Shown piece by piece: positions 1-9,346 of a stretch of DNA of 64,000 bases; the stretch's first letter is position 1; each line of letters begins with the position of its first letter. The notes below the pieces were generated by a model. The model saw only the letters and a list, made by a program, of their open reading frames with translations, did no database searches and was not told the DNA's origin. This DNA comes from Frondihabitans sucicola. GTDB lineage: Bacteria; Actinomycetota; Actinomycetes; Actinomycetales; Microbacteriaceae. The stretch spans positions 4,159,042 to 4,223,041 of the forward strand of contig NZ_AP027732.1 of NCBI RefSeq assembly GCF_030296615.1. Direction: 5' to 3'. The position numbers and the translations under genes are program-made.

Positions 1-466
1 GCTCGGGGTCGTAGGGCGCGTCGTAGTCGTAGTAGCCGCTGCACACGTAAAGGAAAGCCGACTCGAGCACGCGCTCACCGTCGGCTGTCGCGACCCGGAC
101 CCGCCACACGGAGTCGGTGCTCGACCAGGAGGCACCGAGCACCCGGTGCCCGAAGCGGATCCTGTCGTCGATGCCGAACTCCTCGGCGGTGTCGCGGATG
201 TACGACAGGATCTCGTCCCCCTGCGCCATCGACGCCTCGGCCCGCCACGGCCGGAACGGATAGCTGAGCGTGAAGGCGTCCGAGTCGCTGCGGACACCGG
301 GGTAGCGAAAGAGGTCCCAGGTGCCACCGCTGCGCTCGCGCGCCTCCAGGATGGCGTACGTCTTGTGGGGCAACTCGGTCTGGAGCCGGTAGCCGGCACC
401 GATCCCCGAGATGCCCGCCCCCACGATCAGGACGTCGACGTAGTCGCTGTCGGTCGGATTCTGCAC
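1..466 (-). CDS. Flavin-containing Baeyer-Villiger-type monooxygenase (N-terminal part)
   Basis: This is the first ~155 residues of an FAD/NADPH monooxygenase of the EthA/Baeyer-Villiger type, which would insert oxygen into ketones. The rest lies beyond the left edge. The FAD-binding motif VGAGISG is at about residues 15-21, followed by [18 protein letters not shown], the segment typical of this family. The BVMO fingerprint FxGxxxHxxxW would lie outside the window, so the subclass is inferred. The GTG start is chosen because an AGGAGA-type ribosome site lies just upstream. It is divergent from an aldehyde dehydrogenase 97 bp away, and the two may share a promoter region. Confidence 0.85.
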   Translation of the reverse strand, partial: MQNPTDSDYVDVLIVGAGISGIGAGYRLQTELPHKTYAILEARERSGGTWDLFRYPGVRSDSDAFTLSYPFRPWRAEASMAQGDEILSYIRDTAEEFGIDDRIRFGHRVLGASWSSTDSVWRVRVATADGERVLESAFLYVCSGYYDYDAPYDPE

Positions 467-563
467 AGGGTCTCCTGCCTCGATGCGCCTCGTTGCGCTG
501 AACCTGGCTCGCAGTATCCTCCGGGTGGGGGCATCCCGGAAGACCTGCCGCGAGGAGCACACG

Positions 564-1933
564 ATGACCGACGTGACGAAGGTGGTCGCCGATCTCCGCG
601 CGACCTACGACCGGGGCGCCACCAAGCCGCTCGCCTTTCGGCTCGGGCAGCTGAAGGCCCTGCGGCGGATGCTGATCGACAACTCGGCCGAGATCGAGCG
701 CGCCCTGTTCGACGACCTCCGCAAGCACCCCGACGAGGCCCTGCTCACCGAGATCAACGTGGTGCTCTCGGAGATCGACGTCGCCCTCAGACACCTGCGC
801 TCGTGGCTGAGGCCGAAGAAGCAGCCCGTGCCGCTCCTGATCGCTCCGGCGACGGCGAGGATCGTGCGGGAGCCGCTCGGAGTCGTCCTGATCATCGCCC
901 CGTGGAACTATCCCGTCCAGCTCCTGCTCAACCCGCTCGTGGCGGCCCTCGCCGCCGGAAACGCCGTCGTTCTCAAACCGAGCGAGCTGGCCCCGGCCAC
1001 GTCCGCGACGCTCGCCAGGCTGGTACGCGGTGCCCTCGATCCTGCGGCCGTGTCGGTCGTCGAGGGGGAGCGACCGAGACGACGTCGCTGCTCGAGGAGC
1101 ACTTCGACCACATCTTCTTCACCGGCGGCGAGCGCGTCGGCCGGATCGTCGCCGCAGCGGCGGCCGCGCAGCTCACCCCGGCGACCCTCGAGCTCGGCGG
1201 CAAGTCGCCGGTCTGGGTCGACGACACCGTCGACCTCGAGATCGCGGCGCGCAGGATCGCGTGGGGCAAGTTCATGAACGCGGGCCAGACCTGCGTCGCC
1301 CCCGACTACCTGCTCACGACCCCTGCCGTCGCCCGGCGTCTGGAGCCGCTGCTGGCCACGGCCATCCGCGAGTTCTACGGCGCCGACCCCGCCGCGAGCG
1401 ACTCGTACGGGCGCATCGTCAACGACGCGGCGTTCTTTCGCCTCGTCGGGTTGGTCCCCGCGGGCATCGGATCCGACGCCGCCACGAGGTACATCGCGCC
1501 GACCGTCCTCACCGGCGTCTCGCTCGACGATCCCGTCATGCAGGGCGAGATCTTCGGGCCGATCCTGCCGATCGTCGAGGTGTCGGGTCTCGACGAGGCC
1601 CTGCGGGTGATCAGGTCGGGGCCGGCGCCGCTCGCGCTCTACGCGTTCACCTCCTCCGCCCGGGCGAGGCGCAGGATCATCACCGGGACGACATCGGGAG
1701 CGGTCGCGTTCGGCGTCCCCTCCGCGCACCTCTCGGTCGCCGGTCTGCCGTTCGGAGGCGTCGGCCGCAGCGGCATGGGCGCGTATCACGGCGAACGCGG
1801 GCTCCTGACCTTCAGCCACGAGAAGGCGGTCCTCGCCAAGCCGCTGCGCCCGGACACCCTGCGGATCGCCTACCCGCCGTTCACGCCGCGGAAGGACGCC
1901 ATCGTGCGGAAGGTGCTGGGGCGCCTGCGCTAG
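564..1933 (+). CDS. Aldehyde dehydrogenase, class 3 type (one frameshift)
   Basis: NAD(P)-dependent oxidation of an aldehyde to the acid. The PWNYP motif is near residue 113, the catalytic Glu in ELGGKSP is near residue 210, and the catalytic Cys in GQTCVAP is near residue 244. The C-terminus has the [11 protein letters not shown] segment. Corrected length is 456 residues, normal for the short membrane-associated class 3 family. The reading frame breaks at the G run 1064-1068. One more G gives [17 protein letters not shown] and rejoins the frame that ends at 1933. The ATG at 564 follows GAGGAG. The gene is divergent from the flavin monooxygenase, so it may oxidise an aldehyde derived from that enzyme's product (inference). 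Confidence 0.85.
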
Positions 1934-1982
1934 CCCTCTGCCCCCTGCCCTCCCTCCGCGTCCCCCTCCCCCTCCCCCTCCC

Positions 1983-2059
1983 GAAATCGAAGGGGATTCT
2001 CGCCGGCCAGACTGTTTCATCGCGATCGCAGGGCGTCCGTCGAGAGCCCCTTCGATTTC
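1983..2059. repeat. 77-bp palindromic intergenic element, copy 1
   Basis: The left arm starts GAAATCGAAGGGGATTCTCG and the right arm (2041-2059) is its imperfect inverse, lacking one base. A pyrimidine-only tract (CCCTCC repeats) precedes it. It lies between the aldehyde dehydrogenase stop and ppc, both on the plus strand. It belongs to the family also found at 18536, 39819, 42767, 55418 and 56482. Confidence 0.85.
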
Positions 2060-2143
2060 CGCCAGGTAACGCGAATAGGTCGGCGCGGTCTTCTCGTGGT
2101 AGCTATTGAGGGTGAACTCTCGCCTGCTCCGGAAGAAGCTGTC

Positions 2144-4802
2144 ATGACCACGTTCGACGGGGCCCGGTGGGCGGAGGGCTCGACACGCAGCGACATCCGC
2201 GAGGCCGTCGACGCCGATCTCCGCGAAGACGTCAGCTATCTCGGCAACCTGCTCGGTCGCGTCCTCACCGAGTCCGGCGGCGAAGAGCTGTTCCGCGACG
2301 TCGAACGGGTGCGCCTCGCCGTGATCGGCGCCTACGAGGGCGAGGGCGACGCCTCCGTCGAGCAGGCGCAGGCCCAGGTCGACTCCCTCGACCAGGCGAG
2401 GGCCGAAGAGGTCGCGCGCGCGTTCACGTGCTACTTCCACCTGTCGAACCTCGCCGAGGAACACCACCGGGTTCGCGTGCTCAAGCGCCGCGGCTCCGAC
2501 GCCTCGGACGCCTCCGACTCGCTGCCCGCCACCCTGGCCGTGCTCACCGACGAGGTCGGCGCCGACGCGGCGGCCGAGCGTCTGCAGAACCTCCGCTTCC
2601 ACCCCGTCCTCACCGCCCACCCGACCGAGGCTCGACGCCGTGCCGTCGCCTCGGGCATCCGCAGGATCAGCGATCTCCTCGAAGAGCGCGACGCCGCCGT
2701 CAACGACGTGGCCCGGGACGACACCGAGCGCCGACTCCTCGAAGAGATCGACACGCTCTGGCGCACCTCCCCGATCCGCACCACCCGGCCGACCCCGCTC
2801 GACGAGGTCCGCACCGCGATGAACGTGTTCGACCAGACTCTGTTCGAGGTCGTCCCGCGCGTCTACCGCCTGCTCGACGACCGCCTCCAGGGCGGCCAGG
2901 CCGGTGTCAATCCGGCCGTCGCCCCGGCGTTCCTGCGCCTGTCGAGCTGGATCGGCGGTGACCGGGACGGCAACCCGCACGTGACCGCCGAGGTGACCAG
3001 GGCCGCGGCCGAAATCGCCGCCGAGCACGTCCTGCTGGGTCTCTCCCGCGCCACGTCGCGCGTCGGCGGAACGCTGACCCTCGACGAAGACGACACCCCG
3101 GCCAGCCCGGCTCTCGCGGCGCTCGCCGACACGCAGCGCGCTCTCGACGGCGATCTGGCCTCCCGGATCGGCATCCGGTCCCCTCAGGAGTCCCACCGCC
3201 GCGTCCTGCTCTTCGTCGCGGCCCGGATCGATGCGACCCGACGCGGCGATGCCCCCTCGCCTACTCCTCGCCCGACGAACTCCTGTTCGACCTGAACACG
3301 GTGCAGGACTCCTCCGCGCGGCCGGGGCGCATCGCGCGGCCAACGGCGAACTGCAGAACCTCGTCTGGCAGGTCGAGACGTTCGGGTTCCACCTGGCCGA
3401 GCTCGAGGTGCGCCAGCACTCGCAGGTGCACCGCACCGCCCTGGCCGAGGTGCGCGCCGGCGGCGAGCTCAGCCCGATGACCGTCGAGGTGCTCGACGTG
3501 TTCCGCACCGTCAAGAGCCTTCAAGACCGCTACGGGCGCCGTGCCGCGTCCCGCTACATCGTGTCGTTCACCCAGTCGTCCGAAGACATCGAGAACGTCT
3601 TCGCGCTGGCCGAGATCGCTCTCGGCTCGGCCGAGGAGGCTCCCGTCCTCGACGTGATCCCGCTCTTCGAGACCTTCGCCGACCTCACCGCCAGCACCAG
3701 GATCCTCGGCGAGGCCGTCGAGACGGCTCACGTCCGAAGTCGGCTGGCGGCGACCGGCCGGAAGCTCGAGGTCATGCTGGGCTACTCCGACTCCTCGAAA
3801 GACGTCGGGCCGGTCTCGGCGACGTTCGCCCTCTACGACGCGCAGGCGCGCATCGCCGACTGGGCGGCCGAGAACGACATCGAGCTGACCCTCTTCCACG
3901 GCCGCGGCGGCGCCATGGGCCGGGGCGGCGGGCCGGCCAACGAGGCCGTCATGGCCCAGCCTCCCGGGTCGGTCGACGGGCGCTTCAAGATCACCGAGCA
4001 GGGCGAGGTCATCTTCGCGCAGTACGGGAACAAGACCATCGCGGCGCGGCACATCGAGCAGATGGCCGCGGCGACGCTGATGGCGTCGAGCCCGTCGAAC
4101 GAGACCCTCAACGCCTCGGCCGCCACGCGGTTCGCCTCCCTGGCACAGACGATGGACGAGGTGTCGCGCGAGCGCTTCTTCACCCTCGTCAAAGCGGACG
4201 GCTTCGCCCAGTGGTTCGCCGCCGTCACGCCGATGGAGGAGATCGGGCTGCTGGCCCTCGGCTCCCGCCCGGCCCGCCGCGGTCTCTCGGTCGAGTCGCT
4301 CGAAGACCTCCGCGCGATCCCCTGGGTGTTCGCGTGGTCGCAGGCGCGAATCAACCTGGCCGGCTGGTACGGACTCGGCTCGGCTCTCGCGGCCATCGGC
4401 GACGTCGAGATCCTGCGCGAGGCCTACGCCTCGTGGCCGCTGTTCGCCGCGATGATCAAGAACGTCGAGATGTCGCTCGCGAAGACCGACGACACCATCG
4501 CGAAGCAGTACCTCGCCCTGGCCGATCGCGCCGATCTCAGCGCGCTGGTGCTCGACGAGATGGCGTTGACACGCACGTGGGTCCTCGCGACGAGCGGGTC
4601 GACCGACGTGCTGGGAGGGCGGCCGGTGCTGAGCCGGGCCGTCCGCCTGCGGAGCCCGTACGTCGACGCCCTGTCGCTGCTGCAGCTGCGCGCCCTGCGG
4701 GGAATCCGGCGCGCCGTGGAGAGCGACCCGGCCGACGCCGACCACCGCCTGCTCCTGCTGAGCGTCAACGGGATCGCGGCCGGCCTCCAGAACACGGGCT
4801 GA
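2144..4802 (+). CDS. ppc: Phosphoenolpyruvate carboxylase (two frameshifts)
   Basis: Carboxylates PEP with bicarbonate to oxaloacetate, the main anaplerotic reaction. Diagnostic motifs are VLTAHPTE (catalytic His), GGDRDGNP, GYSDSSKD, FHGRGGAMGRGGGP and the invariant C-terminal QNTG. Corrected length is 886 residues, standard for the family. The frame breaks twice: at the C run 3252-3256 (one C short) and at CC 3311-3312 (one C short). Restoring both joins APLAYSSPDELLFDLNTVQD to DSLRAAGAHRAANGELQN. The start is the ATG at 2144. It is convergent with the PRC-barrel gene, and strong hairpins lie between them. Confidence 0.95.
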
Positions 4803-4825
4803 CCGGCCCTCCCACCCCCTTCGTC

Positions 4826-4872
4826 GTGCGCACATCGCCGCTCACCTCTTCGGTGGGCGGCGATGTGCGCAC
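4826..4872. terminator. Bidirectional terminator hairpin between ppc and the PRC-barrel gene
   Basis: Two 21-base arms (GTGCGCACATCGCCGCTCACC at the left; the right arm differs by one base, a wobble) enclose a 5-base TCTTC loop. It sits 24 bp after the ppc stop, between convergent genes. Confidence 0.8.
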
Positions 4873-4890
4873 TCGGCGGGCTGGTGCGGG

Positions 4891-4941
4891 CTAGGGTGTG
4901 TCTCCCACGTGGCCGGAGGTCGTGTGAGAGACACGCCCTAG
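4891..4941. terminator. Second hairpin overlapping the end of the PRC-barrel gene
   Basis: Fourteen-base arms (CTAGGGTGTGTCTC and its inverse with one mismatch) lie about 23 bases apart. The right arm includes the stop codon of the minus-strand PRC-barrel gene. Probably a terminator for leftward or rightward transcription. Confidence 0.5.
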
Positions 4942-5294
4942 CGACGGCCGAGGCGACGCTCGCCACCCGAACCGGTCTGGTACGGCAGCTCGTAGTAGGT
5001 GAAGATGGCCGGCTCGTCGGCGGCCTCGAGCTCGCCGTCGGTCGCGATGAACGGGGCGTCCTTGATCTTCTTCTTGCCGGACGTCACCTTGAGGTGCTTC
5101 GGGGCGACGACGGCGCCCTCCAGCGGCACGAACACGAGCTTCTGACGGCCGAGGATCCCCATCTGCACGGTCGCGAACGCCGGCCTGTCGGTCGCGGTGT
5201 CGAAGTAGATGCTCTCGAGCGTGCCGACTTTGTCTTCGTCCTGGTCGACGACGGCCAGACCGATCCAATCGCGTAGGTTCTCCGCTTCGAACAC
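4938..5294 (-). CDS. PRC-barrel domain protein
   Basis: A 118-residue cytoplasmic protein with no membrane segment. The first ~80 residues fit a PRC-barrel: DWIGLAVVDQDEDKVGTLESIYFD followed by RPAFATVQMGILGRQ and FVPLEGA. PRC-barrels are small beta-barrel domains found in photosynthetic reaction-centre H subunits, RimM and many actinobacterial stress proteins. The exact role of this stand-alone version is unknown. The tail ends TGSGGERRLGRR. Convergent with ppc. A GGAGGCGCC ribosome site precedes the ATG. Confidence 0.8.
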   Translation of the reverse strand: MFEAENLRDWIGLAVVDQDEDKVGTLESIYFDTATDRPAFATVQMGILGRQKLVFVPLEGAVVAPKHLKVTSGKKKIKDAPFIATDGELEAADEPAIFTYYELPYQTGSGGERRLGRR

Positions 5295-5503
5295 GTGGCG
5301 CCTCCTCTCGGCCGGGAGTGTCCCGGCCCTGTGAGGTAGACGCTAGCGGTTCGGCCTGCGGGCCGCGCGGGTGCGTCGTACCGCGGGACGGCGGGGGTCG
5401 GCGGGTCGCCGAAGGTGTGGGCGGGTCGACGCAGACGCGCCCGCGCCTGCGCGGGCCCGCCAGCAGGACGAAGATGTCGGTGGCGCCACGTAGGGTCGGC
5501 GGC

Positions 5504-6564
5504 GTGAGCGAGCAGCAGACGAACATGCGGTGGGCCGGGCAGAAGGTCGACGCGCGCGAGCCCGGCGCGCTGCCGGGGCTCGACCGGGTGAGCAACCTGG
5601 TGCAGAGTGTGCGCACACCCGAGTTCCAGGGCATCACGTTCCACGAGGTGCTGGCGAAGTCGGCCCTCAACCACGTTCCCGACACGGCCAGGATGCTCCC
5701 CGGCGAGTGGACCATCAACCCCTACCGAGGCTGCACGCACGCCTGCGTCTACTGCTACGCGCGCCCGACGCACGAGCACCTCGGCATGGGGCTCGGCGGC
5801 GACTTCGAGACGCAGATCGTCGTCAAGACCAACGTGGCCGAGGTGCTCCGCCACGAGCTCGCCCACAAGCGCGCGCTCCCAGAGCGCGTCGCCCTCGGCA
5901 CCAACACCGACCCCTACCAGCGGGCCGAGGGCGCTACGCGCTCATGCCCGAGATCATCGACGCACTGGCCGATGCAGGGGTGCCCTTCTCGATCCTGACC
6001 AAGGGCACGCTGATCCGGCGCGACCTCGAACGCCTCCAGCGGGCGTCCGAGCGCGTCACCGTGCAACTCGGCCTGTCGATCGCCGTGCTCGACGACGACC
6101 TGCAGCATTCGATCGAGCCCGGCACGCCGTCCGCCACGGCACGCCTCGAGACCGTGCGCGCCATCCGCGCGGCCGGCCTCGACTGCACGGTCTTCGCCGC
6201 ACCGCTGCTGCCCGGGCTCACCGACTCGGCATCACAGATCGACGACCTCATGGCCGCACTGGCCGACGCCGGGGTGACGAACGTGCTGCCGACGCTCCTC
6301 TACCTGCAGCCGGGCGTCAAAGAGCTGTACCTCGCCTGGATCGAGCGCGAACGGCCCGATCTGCTCGCCGGCTACCGTCGCATCTACTCCGAAGGAACCC
6401 ACGCGGCGAAGTGGTACCGGCAGAGCTTCTACCAGCGCGCCCACGCCTCCTTGCGCAAGCACGGGCTTCCGGTGCCCGACGCCGCCACAGGCGACCTGTT
6501 CGCGTTGCACGGCAAGCGCAAGGCGCCCGCCGAGACGGGTCCGCCCGAGCCCACGCTGTTCTGA
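5504..6564 (+). CDS. Radical SAM protein, Rv2578c family (one frameshift)
   Basis: Radical S-adenosylmethionine enzyme resembling the conserved mycobacterial Rv2578c and spore-photoproduct-lyase-like proteins. The [4Fe-4S] motif reads CTHACVYC and is followed by YARPTHEHL, then GTNTDPYQRAEG and SILTKGTLIRRDL. Its substrate is unknown. The frame breaks near 5931-5933, where GGGCGC should read GGGCCGC. Restoring one C gives AEGRYALMPEI and a 353-residue product. The GTG at 5504 lies 7 bases after a TAGGGT -10 box, so the message may be leaderless. The alternative ATG at 5525 (MRWAGQ) matches where family members usually begin. Confidence 0.8.
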
Positions 6565-6574
6565 TGGGCGGGCG

Positions 6575-6841
6575 CTAGCGACCGTTGTCGGCCAGGATCT
6601 GATCGACGTCGACCCGTCCCAGCAGGTCGTCCCAGTCGATGGCCCTGGCCGTCTCCACTGCCTCGGGGGTTGCAAAGGCCTTGCCGTTGCGGTGAACGCT
6701 GACGCCCCACGGCACGAGCCGATTGAGTTCCTTCAGGATCGCGTCGTCGATCGCCTCACTGTCGAAGTCGGCTCCGACCGTGGCCAGGTAGTCGGCCGAC
6801 AGCGTGTACGCCACGTAGCCCACCTCGATGTCGTCTGCCAT
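6575..6841 (-). CDS. Small hypothetical protein
   Basis: An 88-residue protein that I do not recognise. It has no membrane segment and no cysteine. It is rich in acidic residues (MADDIEVGYV, GADFDSEAIDDAIL) and ends in DDLLGRVDVDQILADNGR. A GCAGGAG ribosome site precedes the ATG. Its stop is only 10 bp from the end of the convergent radical SAM gene, and it shares its direction with the OhrR-type regulator gene upstream of it. Base and codon use match the neighbours. Confidence 0.6.
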   Translation of the reverse strand: MADDIEVGYVAYTLSADYLATVGADFDSEAIDDAILKELNRLVPWGVSVHRNGKAFATPEAVETARAIDWDDLLGRVDVDQILADNGR

Positions 6842-6943
6842 GTGCGCTCCTGCCGCGTCGTGATCCTGCCCTGTCGTGATCCTGTCCATACCGTACGCCT
6901 GCCCGCTCCGCCCCCGGTGTCGGGCACCACTCCCGTCCGCGGA

Positions 6944-7487
6944 CTAGAGAGACTCGGAGATCAAGGGGGCCTTGGGAGCATCGGCGTCACCTGAGCGTGG
7001 GCGGGAGGCATCGAGCAGGATCGTGAGCTCGTCGCGAACCCGTTCGAGCTGAGCGATCGGGAGACCGAGGCGTTCCACGATCTGGCCGGGCACCGCGAGG
7101 GCCTGCTGACGGAGTGCGACGCCGTCGTCGGTGAGGGCGACGTCGAGGGAGCGCTCGTCGTCGGGGTTGCGGAGGCGTGTCAGCAGGCCCGCGGCCTCCA
7201 GCCGCTTGAGGAGGGGGCTCAGGGTGGCCGAATCGAGCAGGAGGGCGTCGCCGAGGTCACGCACTCGCAGAGCCGGGGTCGTACCGGCCCCCGGGCCCTT
7301 CGGCGCGGAGAGCGCCCGCTGCGCCGCGTGGCCGGGGGTCGTGCTCCCACAGCGCCAGCATCACCAGGTACTGCGGATGCGTGAGGCCGAGCGGCTCGAG
7401 CACCGGCCGGTAGAGGCCGATGACACTGCGGCTGGCGGCGGCGAGCGCGAAACAGACCTGCCGGTCGAGAGCGAGGGGATCTTCCAC
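6944..7487 (-). CDS. ohrR: OhrR-type MarR-family regulator with redox-active Cys (two frameshifts)
   Basis: Winged-helix repressor. The N-terminus LALDRQVCFALAAASR carries the single reactive Cys in the position used by OhrR to sense organic peroxides, and GLTHPQYLVMLALWEHD follows. The recognition part reads RVRDLGDALLLDSATLSPLLKRL. Two single-base losses break it: the G run 7334-7338 and CCC 7315-7317 (plus-strand numbering). Restoring both gives 181 residues with an insertion of ~22 residues (PPATRRSGALSAPKGPGAGTTP) that typical ~150-residue OhrR lacks. It faces the gene at 7519 across a palindromic operator. No ohr peroxidase is visible nearby. Confidence 0.75.
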
Positions 7488-7511
7488 CCCGTCAGCTTAA
7501 CGCGTACACTA

Positions 7512-7531
7512 TTACTTCGTGCACAAAGTAA
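7512..7531. promoter_or_regulatory. Palindromic operator between ohrR and the zinc-ribbon gene
   Basis: The 20-base dyad TTACTTCGTGCACAAAGTAA has one mismatched pair. It lies 25 bp upstream of the ohrR start and overlaps the GTG start of the rightward gene, whose TACACT -10 box is at 7505-7510. This is the expected place for MarR-family autoregulation. Confidence 0.65.
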
Positions 7532-7773
7532 ATGACCGCAGCAGAGGTGCCACGAATCCGTACGAGAACGCGCGGGGGTTCTGGGGTCGCGTCAACCGCT
7601 TCCTGTACCCGATCGCGGGGCCGGCATCGCTCGGTGCGGGGCACCCCGAGGGTCCGTACGTGCCGCCCGCGGATCCTGCGTGCCCCGTCTGCGGTGAGCT
7701 GATGGCCGACCACACGATCGTTCGGCGGAGCGACAACCGGAGCAGCAGCCTGGAATGCCCTCGGCCGCGTTAG
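7519..7773 (+). CDS. Small zinc-ribbon-like protein
   Basis: An 84-residue protein of unknown function. An N-terminal segment reads NPYENARGFWGRVNRFLYP, followed by a Pro/Gly linker (GPASLGAGHPEGPYVPP) and a C-terminal CPVCGELMADHTI with one more Cys near the end (LECPRPR). The CxxC pair suggests a metal-binding knuckle, but a complete four-ligand set is not obvious. The GTG lies inside the MarR operator and 9 bases after a TACACT box, so the mRNA is probably leaderless. It is divergent from ohrR and likely under its control (inference). Confidence 0.65.
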   Translation: MHKVNDRSRGATNPYENARGFWGRVNRFLYPIAGPASLGAGHPEGPYVPPADPACPVCGELMADHTIVRRSDNRSSSLECPRPR

Positions 7774-7842
7774 CGATGCGCACCTGACCGTCGAACGCGA
7801 AAGCGAGCGACGGCTTGCGCACGACGACGGGCAGCGGGTGTC

Positions 7843-9135
7843 TCAGCCTCGCGAGTCGGTGGTGGCGGGGATCTCCTCGACGCGGTCGCCGTTCTTGCGG
7901 ACGGGCCGCACGTCGCCGACGATCGGCACGGCCTTCCGATAGGCGAACCAGGCGTAACGGGAGATGAAGTGCGCCATGGTCGTGACGCGGTTGCTGTTGC
8001 CGAGCAGGCTGTAGATGTGGATGACGATCCAGGTGTACCAGGCGGGGACCCCGGTGAGGGTGATGCCCCCGCGCAGCTGGGCCACCGCAGCGTGGCGCCC
8101 GATCGTCGCCATGGTGCCGCGGTCGTGGTACTTGAAGACGTGCGTGGGTTTGCCCTCGAGGATCCGCTGGATCTGCTGAGCTACGTGGACGCCGCCCTGC
8201 AGGGCGGGCTGGGCCAGCTGGTCGAGGGGCTTCGGGGTGAGCGCGATGTCGCCGACCGCGAAGACGTTGTCGGTGCCCTTGACCCGGAGATCGGACCCGA
8301 CCAGGATCCGGCCGCCCTGCCCCTGCTCGAGGCCCCACTCGTTGACCTCGCCGTGCGCGGTGACTCCGGTCGCCCAGATCACCAGTTCGGCGGGGATCGT
8401 CTCGCCGCCCTTGACCTTGACGCCGTGCTCGAGAACCTCTTCGACGCCGGTGTTGAGCCGGAGAGTGACGCCTCGCTTGCGGAGGCTGGAGGCGGCGTAT
8501 CGCCGCAGGCGCGGCGCGAACGGCTTGAGGAGTTCGCCGCTGCGGTGAACGAGGGTGATCGTGATGCTCTTGCGGTCGATCTCGGGGTACGCGGCGACGA
8601 GCGCCTGGTCGCGCAGCTCGGCGAGCGCGCCGGCCATCTCGACACCGGTGGAGCCGCCGCCGACGATGACGACGCGGACTTCGGAGGTGTCCTCGCGGAG
8701 GGCGGCCTTCTCGAGCTGCGTGAAGAGCTCGTCGCGGATGCGCAGGGCCTGCGAGCGCGAGTACATCGACTTCGAGAACTCTTTGGCGCCGGGCGTGCCG
8801 AAGTAGTTGGTGTTGACGCCGTTGGCCAGGACGAGGGCGTCGAAGGCGATGACCTCGCCGTCGGCCAGCATGATGGTCTTCGCCTCGACGTCGATCTTCT
8901 TCAGCAGGCCGTGCTGGAAGTTCGCGTTCGGCTGCGTGGTGCGCAGGCTCCGCAGGAAGTAGGTGACGTCGCCGGCATTCAGCCCGCCGGTGGCCACCTG
9001 GTACATGAGCGGCTGGAACATGTTGTAGATGTGGCGATCGATGAGCGTCACTCGAACCGGCGCGTCTTTCAGGGCCTTCAGGGTGGAGACGCCGGCGAAG
9101 CCGCCTCCGATGATGACGACGTGCGGGAGTGGCAT
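7843..9135 (-). CDS. ndh: Type II NADH dehydrogenase (NAD(P)/FAD oxidoreductase)
   Basis: Non-proton-pumping NADH:quinone oxidoreductase that feeds electrons to the respiratory chain from the inner face of the membrane. The FAD-binding motif VVIIGGGFAG is at residues ~5-14. The NADH-binding Rossmann motif VVIVGGGSTGVEMAGAL is near residue 160, and NVFAVGDIAL, the second FAD contact, is near residue 285. The C-terminal ~100 residues, with amphipathic and hydrophobic stretches (WYTWIVIHIYSLLGNSN), fit membrane attachment. The 430-residue length is normal. AAAGGA precedes the ATG. It stands alone, convergent with the zinc-ribbon gene and divergent from the LacI gene. Confidence 0.9.
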   Translation of the reverse strand: MPLPHVVIIGGGFAGVSTLKALKDAPVRVTLIDRHIYNMFQPLMYQVATGGLNAGDVTYFLRSLRTTQPNANFQHGLLKKIDVEAKTIMLADGEVIAFDALVLANGVNTNYFGTPGAKEFSKSMYSRSQALRIRDELFTQLEKAALREDTSEVRVVIVGGGSTGVEMAGALAELRDQALVAAYPEIDRKSITITLVHRSGELLKPFAPRLRRYAASSLRKRGVTLRLNTGVEEVLEHGVKVKGGETIPAELVIWATGVTAHGEVNEWGLEQGQGGRILVGSDLRVKGTDNVFAVGDIALTPKPLDQLAQPALQGGVHVAQQIQRILEGKPTHVFKYHDRGTMATIGRHAAVAQLRGGITLTGVPAWYTWIVIHIYSLLGNSNRVTTMAHFISRYAWFAYRKAVPIVGDVRPVRKNGDRVEEIPATTDSRG

Positions 9136-9272
9136 CGGCGATCCTTTCGCTGCTGGTGAGGCGAAAGAGAACCCGGGAGCTGTCAAGGCGTGGGTTCGTC
9201 GTCTTCGCTCGAATTCACCGTCCACGGTAGTCCCTTCTGAGAGCCGGTCCGACCGCCCGAAAAGTCGGTGTT

Positions 9273-9292
9273 GTGCTTTATCGATTAAGCAC
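9273..9292. promoter_or_regulatory. LacI-type operator 1 upstream of the beta-glucoside operon
   Basis: The dyad GTGCTTTATCGATTAAGCAC has a central CG step and one mismatch, the form typical of LacI/GalR operators. It lies 55 bp before the LacI start. Confidence 0.65.
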
Positions 9293-9309
9293 GTAGAACT
9301 CTGTTCAGT

Positions 9310-9327
9310 CGCTTTAACGATGAAGCG
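9310..9327. promoter_or_regulatory. LacI-type operator 2 upstream of the beta-glucoside operon
   Basis: The dyad CGCTTTAACGATGAAGCG shares the CTT..A.CG.T..AAG pattern with the site at 9273. Their centres are 36 bp apart. It lies 20 bp before the LacI start, which suggests autoregulation. Confidence 0.6.
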
Positions 9328-9346
9328 CAGGACGAAGGAGACCAGG

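Noticed and set aside
908..3514. Very long minus-strand open frame opposite the aldehyde dehydrogenase and ppc
   Set aside because: Composition is typical of the antisense shadow of high-GC genes, no domain is recognisable, and the plus strand carries clear conserved enzymes.
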